NCBI RefSeq assembly: GCF_030936135.1 | Contig: NC_082600.1 | Location: forward strand, 5,084,001-5,148,000 | DNA length: 64,000 bases | Direction: 5' to 3' | Source of the DNA: Gavia stellata | Lineage: Eukaryota; Chordata; Aves; Gaviiformes; Gaviidae | Position numbers and translations under genes: made by a program | Shown: in pieces, positions 36,591 through 51,500 of the stretch | Numbering within the stretch: the stretch's first letter is position 1 | Layout: the number at the start of each line of letters is the position of its first letter | The notes under the pieces: model-generated | Seen by the model: the letters and a program-made list of their open reading frames with translations, nothing else | The model's database searches: none | Told to the model about the DNA's origin: nothing

Positions 36591-39500
36591 CTGTGAACAT
36601 GGACACAATGTCGTCAGCCCGATTGGTACCATGCAGGAGAGGGACTGTCACTTCGCTGGTGTGAGTCCTAGGCATGCCGAAGCACCCTGCTCTGTCATGT
36701 GTATAGCAGAGAAATTAAAACACCTCTGTGTTTATCAGCTGGCAGAGAGAAACTCGCTGGCTACAGAGATAACTATATTATGACAATGGTGGAACAAAAA
36801 CAGTTGGCCAAGGAAGCGATAGCTGGGTTCCAATCCACGGAGCAGGCGCGGCGGAAGAGCTGTTCTGCTTTGGCAGTGGAGAGTGAAACATGCAGAGACA
36901 AAAGAAGCAGCTATTGATAATAACTCACAGCTCCACTGGTGGAAAACTCAGCTTGAGGTGGAACAGCTTTTATTTTGAACACTAGCCCTGGCCAGGCCAA
37001 GACGGCTGCAGCTCTGTCAGCGAGGGGAAGGGTGTAGTTTACAGCTTACAGACCTGGGTTGGCACAACTCACCAGCGGGGACTTCCCACCGCAGCACTTC
37101 ACCCTGAGCAACATCTCAAGACCTTTTCCGCTATGAGGCTGGACAAACACTGGAACAAGTTGCCCAGAGAGGCTGTGGAGTCTCCATCACTGGAGATACT
37201 CAAAACACCACTGGCCACGGTCCTGAGTAACTTGCTCTAGCTGGCTCTGCTTTGAGTGGGGCGATGGGCTGAATCTCCCGAGGTCCCATCCAAACCCACC
37301 TGCACTGTGACTCCGAGTTCCCTGCTGCCACTGCCTGGTGGGAGAAACAACTGCATCCCACCCCATCCCACTGCTGTGCACCGGAGTCCGGGCAGCCAAA
37401 ACCTGAAACAGCTTTACTGAGCCAAAGCAGGCAGTTTCAGAGACCTGTGACCCATGGTCAGAGAGCGTGAGGTTTTCACGGAGGCGATGAAACATGGAGG
37501 ATTCCCCACGGCAAGCAGAGTCCCTGTCAAAGTTCGCTGCAAAGCACAAAGCTGCTCAGAGAAACAGGAGCAAGAATTTAACATGGGTAAGAGCGTTTCT
37601 CCAGCCTTAGTGGGAGAAGGAGCCTGCAGCAGTGATTTAGCACGGAAAATTTTATTCCAGACAATTAAAGCTTGTTAAAATTATATGTATCTGAAAACAG
37701 TAGCTTATAAAGGAGACTATGGGGCAACTATAGGCCTAGATATCTAAAGGAAAATAAAGAGCGCTGGTTGCTGCAAACTTTGTGGACAGCTGGGAAATTA
37801 AAGGTAAACACTCCTCTTTCATAATCCGGAAAGGAATGGGAGCACTGCCTTCTGGCAAAGCATTCTGTTTAACAAAGCAACATAAGAATAGAGTCATCAG
37901 GTTTAAGGCCAGATGGGACCATTAGATCATCTTGAGTGACCTCCTCTATAACAAAGGCCATTAAAAAATAGCTGAGTGGGGCGGTTGACACACCTGAGGG
38001 ACGGGATGCCATCCAGAGGGACCTGGACAAGCTCAAGAAGTGGGCCCACGTGAACCTCATGACATTTAACAAGGCCAAGTGCAAGGTCCTGCACCGGGGT
38101 TGGGGCAACCCCCGGTATCAGTACAGGCTGGGGGCTGAAGGGATGGAGAGCAGCCCTGCGGAGAAGGACTTGGGGGAACTGGGGGATGAAAAGCTGGACA
38201 TGAGCCGGCAATGTGCGCTCACAGCCCGGAAAGCCTGGGCTGCATCCACAGCAGCGTGGCCAGCAGGTCGAGGGAGGGGATTCTGCCCCTCTACTCCGCT
38301 CTGGTGAGACACCCCAGAGCACTGCGTCCAGCTCGGGGGTCCTCAGCACAGGAAAGACATGGACCTGTTGGAGCGGGTCCAGAGGAGGGCCACGAAGATG
38401 ATCAGAGGGCTGGAGCACCTCTCCGATGGGGACAGGCTGAGAGAGTTGGGGTTGTTCAGCCTGGAGAAGAGAAGGCTCCGGGGAGACCTTATTGCTGCCT
38501 TTCAATACTTAAAGGGGGCTTATGAGAAAGATGGGGATAGACTCAGGGCCTGTAGCAATAGGACAAGAGGTCATGGTTTTAAACTAAAAGAGGGGAGATT
38601 CAGGCTAGATATAAGGAAGAAATTCACCGCTGAGGGTGGTGAAACCCTGGCCCAGGTTGCCCAGAGAGGTGGGAGATGCCCCATCCCTGGAAACCTTCAA
38701 GGTCAGGTCGGATGGGGCTCTGAGCAACCTGGTCTGGTTGAAGATGTCCCTGCTCACTCCAGGGGGCTTGGACTAGATGGACTTTAAAGGTCCCTGCCGA
38801 CACAAACTATTCTATGATTACATTTGACCCATTCCCTGCGTCCTGAGCCCAGTAACTTCTGCCTGATGAAAACATCCATTCCAGAAACTCATCCAGCCTT
38901 GACAGGACGACATAAGGAAACAGAGAATCCCCACCTTCATTCTTGCAGGAAATTAATCTCTGTGTCAAACTCATGTGCCTCATTTCAGCCTAGCTCAGAC
39001 TCTTTGCTTCCAGTGGTGTCTATAACACCATTCAGTAGCCTGTATTTTCTTCCCATGACGGTGTGGAAATCAAGTCATCTCTCAATGTCATCTCTAACGA
39101 GCTAAGAGTTTTGTACAGACTAAACTATGCCACTCACTGGTAGGTATTTTCTCCGACTCTTTCCTGTAACCTCTTCTTTTACTACGTGGACCTGACTGAC
39201 AGGTGTGGAGCTCTGTAACGTTTGCACAGAGAAGTGAGACCCACTGTGGCACTTGAGCCTTTTACAGCAGCTGCTTTCCAGGACACAGTTCTTCATTCTC
39301 TGGGCATTTCCTGCACTCTCCTTGTTTTCAGACAAGCAGCAGCAAACACATAACTTTTTCCAAACTGAGCTATGTTACAAAGATTCAGCTCCCCATATCT
39401 TTGGGCTGAATCAGTAAGGATATACCCAAAGACCGTAAGATAAGTGGTTAGAGGCATGCTTTCAATTCCTCTTAGTGGCACTGCAGGTTTTAAAATAAAA

Positions 39501-42500
39501 CTAGATATGTACACAAGGACAAAGTGGAAAAGTAGATTTCAGAACATTACTGTGTTTAAGAGGGAATAAAGCAGTTGTCAGATTAAACAAATATTTGTAG
39601 ACTGTCTCAGGCACAAGTGACTTGTGACTGGATTATCCCAACAGGAAATCAATGCTGTGGGCTTTCTTCTATTTAAGTTGTAAAAAAAAAAAAAAATTAT
39701 TAAACCTGGTGCGTGCAGCCCACAGGAACTGACGTTCTTTTCATCACATACTAAGTTAACAGAAAAGTTGCCTTTAATCTTAATTTACATAGAAATTAAT
39801 ATTATTTAAAGTGTCGACTTTGGTCTAGGGTGTTCACTGACTGGAAGTATTTTGGGAAAGCCTTACCTAGCATTCGTTTTAGGGTTTACATTGCTGGATG
39901 CTCTTGGGTATTAACATGTTGACAAGATGTGGGTAGGGTCATATTTGGAGCACACTGAGACCGCCTGGCATCTATGCTGCTGTCCCCTGGAGGGAAGGCG
40001 TTCCTGCTTCTGGGTGTAGGGGAAACAAGTCCATAATCAGCTACAAAGCCTCCAACTGAGTCTGCCATACGCAGAAGCACAGCATACGCACATCTCTGAA
40101 ATCTAATTTCCTACCCAGGACGCCCTTTTTCTGTCCTCTCCTGTCTCCTCCTTGTAACTACCCTGATTTCTGATGTGCTGAGGACTGATCCATAGGAACA
40201 GCAGAAGAGAAGAATTTCCCTCAAAAGTAACAAGGCAAATGCATAACTTCAAAAGGGATTCAGTCACAGGTGAGTTGAGATACCGCTTTTCTTACCTGCC
40301 CAAGTTCTCAGTGTCTGGGCTGACCAGGTACATAAGGTTCCTGAGCGTATGCAGTGGGTGCAACAGATCTAAATTTACGTGCTACCATGGGGAAGGTAAG
40401 AAAAAGACATGATCAGTTACTGGAGGAAACCTGCAGGCACAGTTGATATTTTAAAAGCTATTGAAAGAATCCAAATGTGCATTCCCCCTACCTGAGAGAA
40501 GCAAAGGTGAAGGATATTAGCATTCAGCTTCTTCACTGCCCGTGTGAACCTGTGTCTGCTGAGATTCTCTCCACAGAACTCGCTGTTGAAACACCACACA
40601 CACACATATATACACAAAGCAAAATGCTGTGAAAATACACCTACTGGAGACATCAGCATTCTGTGCCCTGGCTTCCTAACAAATCCCGGAGTAAATATCC
40701 TCGCAGGAGCACTTGTTTAAACTGTACAGCCACTTTAAGTGCTCAGGAGATTAATTTTTCACCTTGCAAGACTGTTAGCATTTCATCAACAAGCACTGCT
40801 TGCCCTAGTCTCACCGGTTTCAGCAGGACAGGTGATGTAAACTGCATGAAACTCGAAGATGCACTGTAGCCAAGCTAATTCGGCTCTCCTTTTAAATCTT
40901 GCATCATTTCCTGTTCCCAACCTTTTCCTTCTGTGAAGACTGAGCACCCACATAATAGCATAAAAAAAATACACAACTTTTGCACCCTCACTTCGGCAAC
41001 CACTATTTTAAACACGTGAAAGAATCTCAGCAGCGTATTTGAGACCTCTGGAAGACTGACCTCAGCTTCCTCAGTACTTCTCCCGTACAGATCCCATCCA
41101 CTCCGCATAGACATTAAAAACCTAACAGTGCTTTTCATCACGAACGGGGTTTACGCAATACGCTCCCGAACGTCTGGCAGCCAGGTACGTTCCCTATTGG
41201 TGTTTTATCCTAACGAGAATTACCTTGCTTTCATGCCGTATTATAAGGCCTTGTTCTGCAGCACTTAATGTAGCAGAGCTATTCAAGATGACTAAGAGTT
41301 GCTGAATTGGGCTGGGATTTTGTAAAGCACAGTAGGGTCTCATAAAATGAGAAGTGCTATTCATGGACTGTCATATTTAATTTCTAATTTGAGGATGCTG
41401 AATACGTCAATTAGAAAGCCCTTATTTTCAACTATGACGGTTGGTCTACACTCTCAGGAGGTAAAAAGGGAGGGAGGGACTATTAACTGTAGCCTAAAAT
41501 CCTACTAGCCCTCCATCCAAAATTAAACAGCACAAGAATCCACGAGCCATCAACCGTTACCATAAAAGCTGTTCCAAGTAATGACTTCGTTCACAAAACC
41601 AAACTGAATTAAGATCAGTCAAAACTGGTCACTGATTCACCTCCTCAGAGGCTTGCATTTACTTGCCTGTTGCAGAGCTTCTTGGGCAGATTTACGTCAA
41701 GCATGAGAGACAAAGTGTTAACAAGCTGAGTTGCATAGCACAATGCAGCACTGATGGTATAAGCAGGGTTATTATGTTCCATATCTAAAAGAAATAAAAA
41801 CATCGTGAAAGTTTCATTTTAAATGAAGCCTCAGTGGGTGTGTTAATGTGTTACTGAAGTCTGCTCTGGAAAATGTAATTTGTAAGTATTGAGAACAGCC
41901 TGAATCCAGCAATCATTTACAGTGAAATCTGTCAGAAGTTGGTAGAAAATAGTAATTCTTGGAATTCCTGTTAAAATGACGGCATGTGAACCATGTCAAA
42001 ACTGTGAATAATTAACTTTATCTCTCTATTACATTGTGCTATGTCCCAGTGAACATTTCCTGCAAAAGAGGATTTCAGTGGACTAATCCCTACATTGGTA
42101 TTTATTTCTGACTCAGGTTTGTCTGGGTGAGAACAAACGGACCGGGCTACTGCTCCTCGGCGCCTTCTGTTGGCATCCAAGGCTGCAAGTTCTATGGCTT
42201 CTGGAGTATTCCAGATGCCTAATCAGACCTTGCTCCTTACCTGGTCCTTGTGTAGTCTTCTTCTCTTCCACCCAATTGTAATACGCCGAATAGTCTCCAT
42301 TATTAGGAAGGGTTATCCAAGGCCCTGTGATACTGATGCTGGTGTCCCCATTATGATCATCACACACCCATCTCCCAGAGAGATACGTGGTTCTCCTGGC
42401 TTCCGCGAGCTTGCTCACAGTGCTAGAGGTCATAGCATTGTCACTCTCAGAAGACACGTCTGCAGGATCTCTGTAGCACCCAAAGAGGAACAGAGCGTTT

Positions 42501-45500
42501 TTAAAGAGGTTTTAAAAATATAATCAGTGGTGTACTTGGCAGGCAGTACTTGCCAGATTTCACAGAGAACAAAATGCCTGTAGAAACACTGCTGCAAAAC
42601 TCCTTATTCCCAAAACTACTTTCCTTTGTTCTGGGACTTTTAATTATCTATTTGAAGGAAGTTTAACATTGGACACGTACCTTGGATCTCTCAGAGGGGA
42701 GATGCTAGCACCTCCAGATTCTTCTATTCTGGACCTCTATCTTTGGGTCAGATGCTTTGCCTTTGGGAACCACCACCTCCTCCCCACAGATGCTAAGGGA
42801 GCCAGAGCGTCTAGCTTAGACTTATATGACTCACTTCTGGGTGTCTGAAGCTAAGCAAAATGAGTCCAAAGGGATAAGCCTTCTGTACCTCATGTTTGTC
42901 TTTACTTCTTCAATGGGAAATATGACTGATGTTAGCTCCAGGATATGCGTCCGACGAAGATTTGCCAGATGCTCATACTGGGTTTTCAAGTCATAGGTTT
43001 TTTTCTCTACCAAGTCTCCCAGCTTGCGGTTATGCCTCTGGATCTTCTCTTTCTTCTCCTGGTGCCGCTGAGCCCTGCGATAATGCTTCTGGTTCTCCTC
43101 TTTAATTCTCAGAAGCCCCTCCGCATCTGTGAAAACAGCAGCAGATGTTAGCCTTGGAAAACGAGCTGTGAGGTACTTGTAAGCTTGAGAAAAGCGTTAT
43201 TAATATTTACAGAAAACAAGATCTATAGCAGCTTAAAACAGAAAACCCTGCTTCACTATTAACATTTTCCAGCTGCTAAGTGGCACAACTTTTTAGTCTT
43301 TTCTGAAGATCTCCAAAGAGATTGAAATTGGGATTAATCTTTCCCTATCTTTTACCCAGCTGTTTTTGGATTTGGAGCAGAAAAGCCAAGATTTCACAGT
43401 TTAATTAAACTTCTGAGGTAACCATCATGACAGAAATAGCTTGACTGTACATGTTTGCATGGTGCTGGCCAAAAAGACACATGTTGCTTGCAGCCAAAAT
43501 CAAGCGCAGATAGCATCTTCATTCACTATTTCTGGCACCACTGCTTCTATTAGCGTATGTTATCTGGGCTTCGCACCCATGTATGTGCTCTTAAAGCACT
43601 TGGATCCCAACGGTGCAGACTTCTTGTTACCACAAGGGAACACTGACTATCTCCCTTTCCAGTCACAAAATGAGAAATGCGCTTATGTACCGAAGTGCTG
43701 CAACTGCCTCAATTTACTCCACCCGTCAGGCACACTGAGGCTTGGAAAAATATCCTTCAAGAGCATCTGCTGATTCTCCTATAAAATAATTGACTGCAGT
43801 AATGCTTCCACAGACATATGGTGCTAAAGAGAGTGAGTTAACCACCTCTGTCTTTCAAAAGCATAGGAAAATATTTCTTGAACACAGTCTCCAAATACAT
43901 GTCTAAAAATCTTAACGTACCCTAGTTTGAACAAGAGCCTCCGTCTACTAGTCACTCACTTTCTGGTTTTATGGCTGAAAAGAAACAATCAGGTTCTCTT
44001 ACAGCAAGGCATCACTTTCCTGTAATCAAGAAGCAGGATAACTGCCCCATGCACAGAAGGGAAGCGCTAAGCCCTAACTTTGTTTTACTGATATATTTTC
44101 ATTATAAGGCACAGATGAGACCAGAGCTACAGTAAGAATGCTCCACGGCATCTGCTACTCAAAGCAGCTGCATTATATACTACTAACATCAAGATGACTT
44201 CTAAGCAGCTATAGCTACCTCAAACAACACATTCAGACTGTCAGTATTCCCAACAGGGGAGCACAAAAATTACAGGCTACATCTTAAGAATGGGACCCAA
44301 TACCGATTCCCGTCCACGGGTCTGTGCCCAGCCATGCCTGGCCAGCACACAACACCCCTCCTGCTAGTCCTGGCTTACATCTGCAGAGCTGGAACTGCAC
44401 AGACCTCTGGCTGGCCCCTGGTCTGGCAGGATGGGAGACCAGGACTGCTGGTACCCCTCAGAGTGCACCGGCCCCCGCAGACACAGAGCGTGCTTTCTCT
44501 GAACGTCAGGAATTACGTGTAGTCATCTAACTGATCCGTTGCGATCCATGATGCGTTTGGTAGGAAGGAAGATCTGATACATGGGGGATGCAAAGTCCCA
44601 AATTAAAGAAGGTGAGAATAGTTTCCCCATGCAGAGAAGAACTAATAATCCGCAGGTTTATAAAATAAGTGACCCCCTTGTTAGAGGAACAGCAGAAAAA
44701 TCAACTTTCTCTGAACAATACCAAGAATCCCTATGTCAGCTAGTAATTCAGTTTCCTTTCAGCATTCCTGTAACATTAACAGAAAATCAATTAATGCTTG
44801 CATTCATATTCTCAAACTCTCCCTTTGCATGAAGAATAAGAAACAGAGGAGGAGTAAAATGTCCATCTGTTCAATTTTCACATTCATGTTGTACTTGAAA
44901 GGCTACTTTTTCACAGAGTGAACTCCCTTTTCTGCAGGTCCGACAGCAATTATTTGAGAAGCAGGCGAGAATACTGCATACACATTTCCTCTTTAGCAGT
45001 CTTGGTGCAGAAACAACTGTCCTTTTTTTGGCATGGCACCTCTGCTTTATGACCCAAGTTTATGAGGCGATTAAAATTTGTCCCCAGAAGTATTTCAGGA
45101 CACCACTATGTCCCACACATCTACATTGCCTGATAAATGCAAGCGCAGGCACAACAGAAAGCTATGCCAGACATTTGCAAGATTTTCTCCTTGAACTGTT
45201 CTCCATAGACAGAAGGCAAACACACATATTTTAAAGCCTTATTTTAAGAAGCACCAATTATTGAGGTATCCAAGAGAGTCAACTGCAAATGCAGGAGTCC
45301 AACATTCTAGAAATTGTTCTTATTTCACAAAACTAAACTATGCCATATCCAAGAGAAGATAAACAACCTATTTACGTTTTCTAATGTGGTCCAAGAGTGA
45401 ACCAAGTTGAGTTCCTGTATCTATTGGCTACTTGTTGCAAGAGTTCATTTTGGGTCTCTCTGTAATAACAATTTTGGGGTAACTGAGCGAACACAACAGG

Positions 45501-48500
45501 TTGGTTGGGCAATAGTTAGGTCAGTTCATGGGTTAAATCTCATCAACTTCACTGTGAATCAGAGCAGCTGCAAATGCTGCAGGTAATATGCTTCACAGAA
45601 TAGCAGAAAAGTGGAGGAACTCCCCTCCCCAGTTGGCCCCAACATTTTGCCACCTTCAGAGCTGCATTTTGAGAAAAGGTGACTAAGCTCCTCAAAGTTA
45701 CCTTGACTTCCTCTTCTCCTTTCTTCCCAGGCTAAAAAGAAAAAGCAGTTATCACCTCCTTCAGAATAATCTTCTACCTACTAAAAAACTGCTTTTCTTC
45801 ACCTTCCTCTTCTCTAAACCAAACCAAACATCAATTTTCTCAGTCATTCCTTGTGCTTGATTGCTAATATTCTCTTCCAGACTTTCTCCGGTTGATTTGT
45901 GTCTTTTTTAAATCGCTCAAATTGGACACCAGACTCCCACTGAGGCAACACCAATGCTGGGCACAGCAGGGTAATTGCTTCCATCTTAAATACAATGCTT
46001 ATACTAGTATAACCCAGAATGAGGTCTGAACCTTTCTGGAGCAACATTAGACTGATAATTTTTATTTGATTTGCAGTTTCCCTGATCCTTTCCTATCAAA
46101 TCTCACCACCATCCCCCACTTTGGGTTTATAAGTTTCTCTTTCCTAAACAACGTGCACTCGACTTTGTCCTTTTCAGATGATACTGTCAATTTATCTGCA
46201 TGATTTTTAATCTGATCCTGTTCTCCACAGAAGTCATACCATCATCCACCTTGGCTTCCTCCACTCCACCTCCTATTCTACCATGCAAGCTATTATGGAA
46301 AATACTGAACAAAACTGGGCCAGGAACCAGTTCCTGCTGAGCTCCACCTGTCTCACCTCCTCGGTTTGACAAGTATTGCCACTTTTTGAATGCAGCCCTT
46401 CTAGCCTTTTGTGTCAACCTTGCAGTGATTACACCCAGAGCAAACGTCTTTGCTTGCTCGTGAGACAGTTTGGGGTAGTGCCCAATGACAAGGTATGTTG
46501 CATCTTCTGCTTCACCCTTCACTAGACCACTTGACCCCCCAGAGAACAGGTTGATTTGGTATGGCCTATTCTTGACAAAGTAATGCCTATTTTTAATTTC
46601 CTTATCTTCTAACTACCTACAAAGTGGTCAGAGGTTTACAACAGGATGACTGCGTCATCAGTTCTTTCTCCACCCTTTGAAAAAAGATGCTGTTTTCACT
46701 CAGTTGCCTGGAACATCCTCTCTCCCTCATGTGTTGTTCTCAAGTGCTCCACAGACCACTTCAGCTTGTTCCTTAAGTTCCCTAAGGTGAATCTCGCAGG
46801 GCTTGCTGACATAATCAAAATAATATTTAGCTGGCCATTTTCTTCCCGTAGCCTGCAGCCGTCTCACGATGTAAGATTTCATCTGGCTAAGCAGCTGATC
46901 GTATTTTCTTTGCGAGAAGACGAAGCAAAGGCAGCACCGAGTGCCTCAGACTTCCCTGCACTGTTATTTGCTCTCTTTCCTGTTAACTAACAGGCTTGCC
47001 TACTCCTTCATCTTTTTCTTATTATACATTCCTTATTGCTACTAATCATCCTCCCTATTAATTGAAAATCATTTTGCATCTCAGCCTTTTTGATGTTATC
47101 ACTGCAAGCTTGTGCTATCCCTTTATAACTGTTCTCAGGTATATGCCTCTACTTCCACCCTCTGCATGGCTCCTCTTGAATTTCAAGTCATAAAAACGTT
47201 CCTGATTCAATCAATATGCTTCTGAATATGCTTCCTATCTTTCCTTTGCATGTAGGTTGTAAGGAGTGCTGCATATTCTCTTCTGAAAGATGACCCTACA
47301 AATCTCTCATGGGTAAAATATTTAATGAGGTTCAAAACTGAAGCTGCTGACTGGTAGCAACTCACCAGCCTATGCTGTATTTCAGTGAGTCTTGCTCAAG
47401 AAGGATTTTAGGATTTCTAGACAGGTGTGGGTTAAAATTCATCAGTTACATGAAATTCCTAACAGCTGCAGAGCTGTTTGCTCCTCTTTATCAAGAGGAA
47501 GTGATCAGAAACGCTACACTGAATAAAGCCATCTCTAGGGACAAAGCCGAAGTCATAGGCTGCTAAGCATTCACTTTGAAAGCTGTTGCAAAATGATCTC
47601 CATCCAGCTGAAGAATGTCTACTGTTTGCTAATTAAAACCCAAGCATAAAAAGGCTAAAATCCACTCACCGATTTGCATTCAAGTTGATTTAAGAAGTGA
47701 CGGTTTGGAAATTCACCATTTTTGAAAACTAACACTCAAATTCACATCAGTTGATTTTTCACTCTAAGGCACAGAGTTTTACACATCACAAAAGCACAGG
47801 CATTACTCACGTCTTGTCATTTCATCATTTTCTTTGCAAATGGTCTGTTTCAGCTGCTCAATCCTCATCTTGCAAGACATTATTTTCCATCTCTGAAAAA
47901 GAACATTCAGCAACTCTAGGGCACAAACGACTTCAAACACACTGACTAATGATTAACAACAAAGCCAACAGCTTTAGTGCAAAAGTAGCAGGATGTTCTT
48001 AATTGGATCAGATGAACAAATAAATATTTCGTATACTGTTTTGTGCACAGAAGAAAGCCACAAACAAACCCAACGCTTAGTATAAAGTCAATCAGTATAA
48101 TAAGTTATTGAACAAATACCTAGTAAGAAATGAAAAATATTGACAGTTTGGAGCACGCTGCTTGCAGAGCCAATTTCAGGTTTGCTTACAACAGGCTTTT
48201 TGGGGAAGCAATACAATGCCTTCAAGGTAAATTGTAACTTCAAACTACAAGATCTAGGAATTCAGAGAGTTTGAAAACTATGGGACGCTTTGAACAACTC
48301 ACCAGCTGATCAGTTATCTCTTTCCCTTCCATGGCCTTCAAAACACTAGAGGAAAAAACATGATTGAAAGTTTTATGACTATCTGGACTACGTCTGTCTC
48401 CAGCAACAAGGCATTCAAGAGACTGTTTTGTTTTTCTGAGAGTTCTTATAGTTTATTTTCATTTAATAACTACAACTTACTGTTTTTGGAATTCTCTCTG

Positions 48501-51500
48501 TTTGGTTTTAAGATGCATCAGCCTTTCTTTCTTGTCTGAAAACCTGGAAGAGAGGAAATGTTTTTATTGATATTTTGCACAATATGGCATTGTAAGTTGC
48601 CTGAAACAATAAAAAGACTGCAGCTTGTGGGAGTCTTTAAACCTCAACTATCTGTCTTAATCTTTGGAAGTAACAGCTAAATGTATAAAGCTCTTGCAGA
48701 ATTCTAGAGCATCTGTCTCACAGGAATTGCAACAGAACCTCTAAGCTGAGGAAACATCAGCTTGTTGTATTATCAAACTTGTAAGCAAATTACTTGCTAT
48801 TTTAAGAAGATTTATAGCTTAGCAATATCAACATCTTGTGTATTAAGAAAAACATACAGTACTCTAAAAACCTTTAGTCACTAGAGAAATCAACAGTACC
48901 GTCTCAGATACCGTAGGAATCTGAACTGCGTTATTTCACAAGCTGCGATGGTATTAGCGGAGTCCACTCTGGTAGCGGGAAATGCAGGTTTTCATACACT
49001 ATGCACTGCATTTTCTCCCTTCTAACGTGGAAGTGTCTCACACTTTACTCATTAATGTGTCCAAATAGGACAGCACTCTCTCAAGACTTTTACATGACAT
49101 CCAAATCTTCCTTCTATTAGTAACAGCAGTAAGTTGCATTGCCTTCTACTTATTTCTACTAGGCACTTGTAGCCGTCACGAGTCCGTGACCCAAACGTCC
49201 GCTTGAGTTCAGCAGCACCAGATGTCTGAGGTATGGGAACTGCAAAGAACTGATCAGAAGGGAATTTTTTTAGGCTTCATCATCCCATGTTTTCACCCTT
49301 TGAATATGCAGCAGCCATGTTCCGCTCCCCTCCATGGTCCACAATATATTGCGAAATACATTTAAAGAAAATAGCATATGAACGATGCTTATTGAGAAAT
49401 TACAGTGAACCACGAAGTGACAAAGCTAACAGTAAGAGCAAACATCAAGAGAGACAGCCAAGAGATTTAGATGGCATGAAAAACAGCAAATGTGCTTTGT
49501 CTTCTGCCAGCATACCGCTTCCCAACTTTTCTTTGTGCTTGCCATGTTACAGCACCATCCTGATCCACGCCTCAAAAGAGTGTCTTGGGTTACGTCCATG
49601 TACGGAAAACCAATTCATTAATTTCCCTCTGGAACATGCAGAATTGATGATTTCATCCTAACAGAGGTCTAACATTTTGTGTAAAACCCACCAAGTCCTT
49701 TATTTCAGGGATATCTAAGCTTTATTTAGAAAGAATTATACAGCAAGCCTCGACAGGATGGCATCTTGGGCCTCTCTCTGCTCAACTCTGTGGGTTTGAT
49801 TTCAGGTAAAACTTCAAAATGCTTCACTTTTTTCCTTGAAGTGCTGAAATCTGAAAGCTTGGAGACCAACTTTGGGTTCAGAAAGTGTGTAATCACCCTT
49901 CCAGGTGACATTAGCATTAAAACAACAACAAAACTACTGGCTGCTGCCTTTGTCCTCAACCAAAAATACCTGTTTTCCTTCCAAAACCAACCAAAACCAA
50001 ATGCAGGTGCTTGGCATAAAAGCCAGAGGCCACGCGTGAGCCGGAGGAATGTGGTGCAACCGGAGCTCGGCTGCTCAACCCGGCGTCTTCGTTCTTCCCG
50101 TGTGTCCTCACCCCACCAGTCATCACGGAAATTACAAAAGTGCCCTGTACAAGACTCCTGTTTACCACAGAGCAATGCACACCTACTGTACCCCCGACCT
50201 TTGGCTGCAACTAAAAATAACTTGGCCCAGAAACACACCGCTCGGCAGTCACACAGGGAGAGCGAGCTGCGGTAATTTGGCAATTCTTGTTTTCAAAGCT
50301 GGATTAATGGGCACGGAGTCTGACTAAACGCAATTACCCAAATCACGTCCATCACACCAGCAAAAAGTTGAATGATCTGTCAAGAATCTGGGACTAAATT
50401 AAGTTCTTACTGAGGAGGGAAGATAGGAATATTTGTGAAAGCCTGCAAAAATTACAGCTCACCACGCACTTCAGCAACTATGTCAAACAGCTCCTACAAA
50501 CTTCTTCGGCAGGTTTCTCCTAAGCAAACATTTCCATTTCTTTATATAGCCCTGATTTTAATTGCATCGCATAACTAATTTTTCTCTATCTATCTACAGC
50601 CTTTCAATTTGGCAAAGAAACAAAACTTTGGATGAACTATTATAGGAACTCCCATAAAATGTAAACTGAGACAAGCAGAGAACTCAACATCTCAAATTAT
50701 CCATTAAATGTTTCTCTTTCCTCAAGTCTCATCACATTAAGCTGAGATTTTCTATGGTTACCTGGCTTATTTCCACATGTTCATAATTAGAGAGAAGCAG
50801 CCAGAAAGGAGGACTTCCCAATCTATAGGAATTGATTAACGCTGAAGGAGTTGAGGACAGCAATAGGTGCATCCATTACTGTACCTATTCACTATCGTAG
50901 AACTCCATGGCTGCAAAAAGTCACTATTCCTAATCATACCCCACAGCTTAGAGAAGTCAGACAGGCTTAGACGTCACAATTATATTGTCTTTGGCTTTTG
51001 CCATCTGCAGACATATAAAGCAAAGCAATTCGGTACGCTTGTAAAATACACGCTGCAAATTTACGCGTATGACAGGCTGGAGTAAACTCCCAGGAGCAAG
51101 AAGAGTCTCTGAGCTGAAACCATCATCAAGATGCTAGCTTAGCTTTTGAATATACAACACGTTACTAATGAAAAGAAGAATGTCAGTGATTATTTTACTG
51201 GAGGACTTCCGGACTACTCATCCTTAATTGTAGCCGTACTTCAATAATTAATCTTAACAGCTCCTCAATCTCTCCCCCGCACAGATACAGGGTGTGATTT
51301 TTGCCAGACATATGAACAACTTCAATCTTACTGTAGCTTTTATAAAAATCAGCACACAAAACAGTCCAATGAAAAGAAATCTGAAATATTTCCTACTGTT
51401 CGAACGTGAAATCATTTATCTTCTTGCAAGGCAAAATCACAAGAAAATTCTAAAAATAAAACACCATTGGATACAAGGAGTAACGCTTTCTTCGCTTTTC

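Larger units (their letters stand above)
36591..40295 (-). other. ATG14: ATG14 intron 9
   Basis: 3.7 kb intron holding all three CR1-related pieces listed. An A run occurs near 39680. Nothing else is recognised. Confidence 0.9.

Noticed and set aside
36800-36850. tRNA-like boxes (TTGGCCAAGG and GGTTCCAATCC)
   Set aside because: The two boxes are too close together and no cloverleaf stems can be drawn.
37869-38787. Several overlapping frames of 60-190 codons
   Set aside because: They are CR1 retrotransposon sequence, not host genes.
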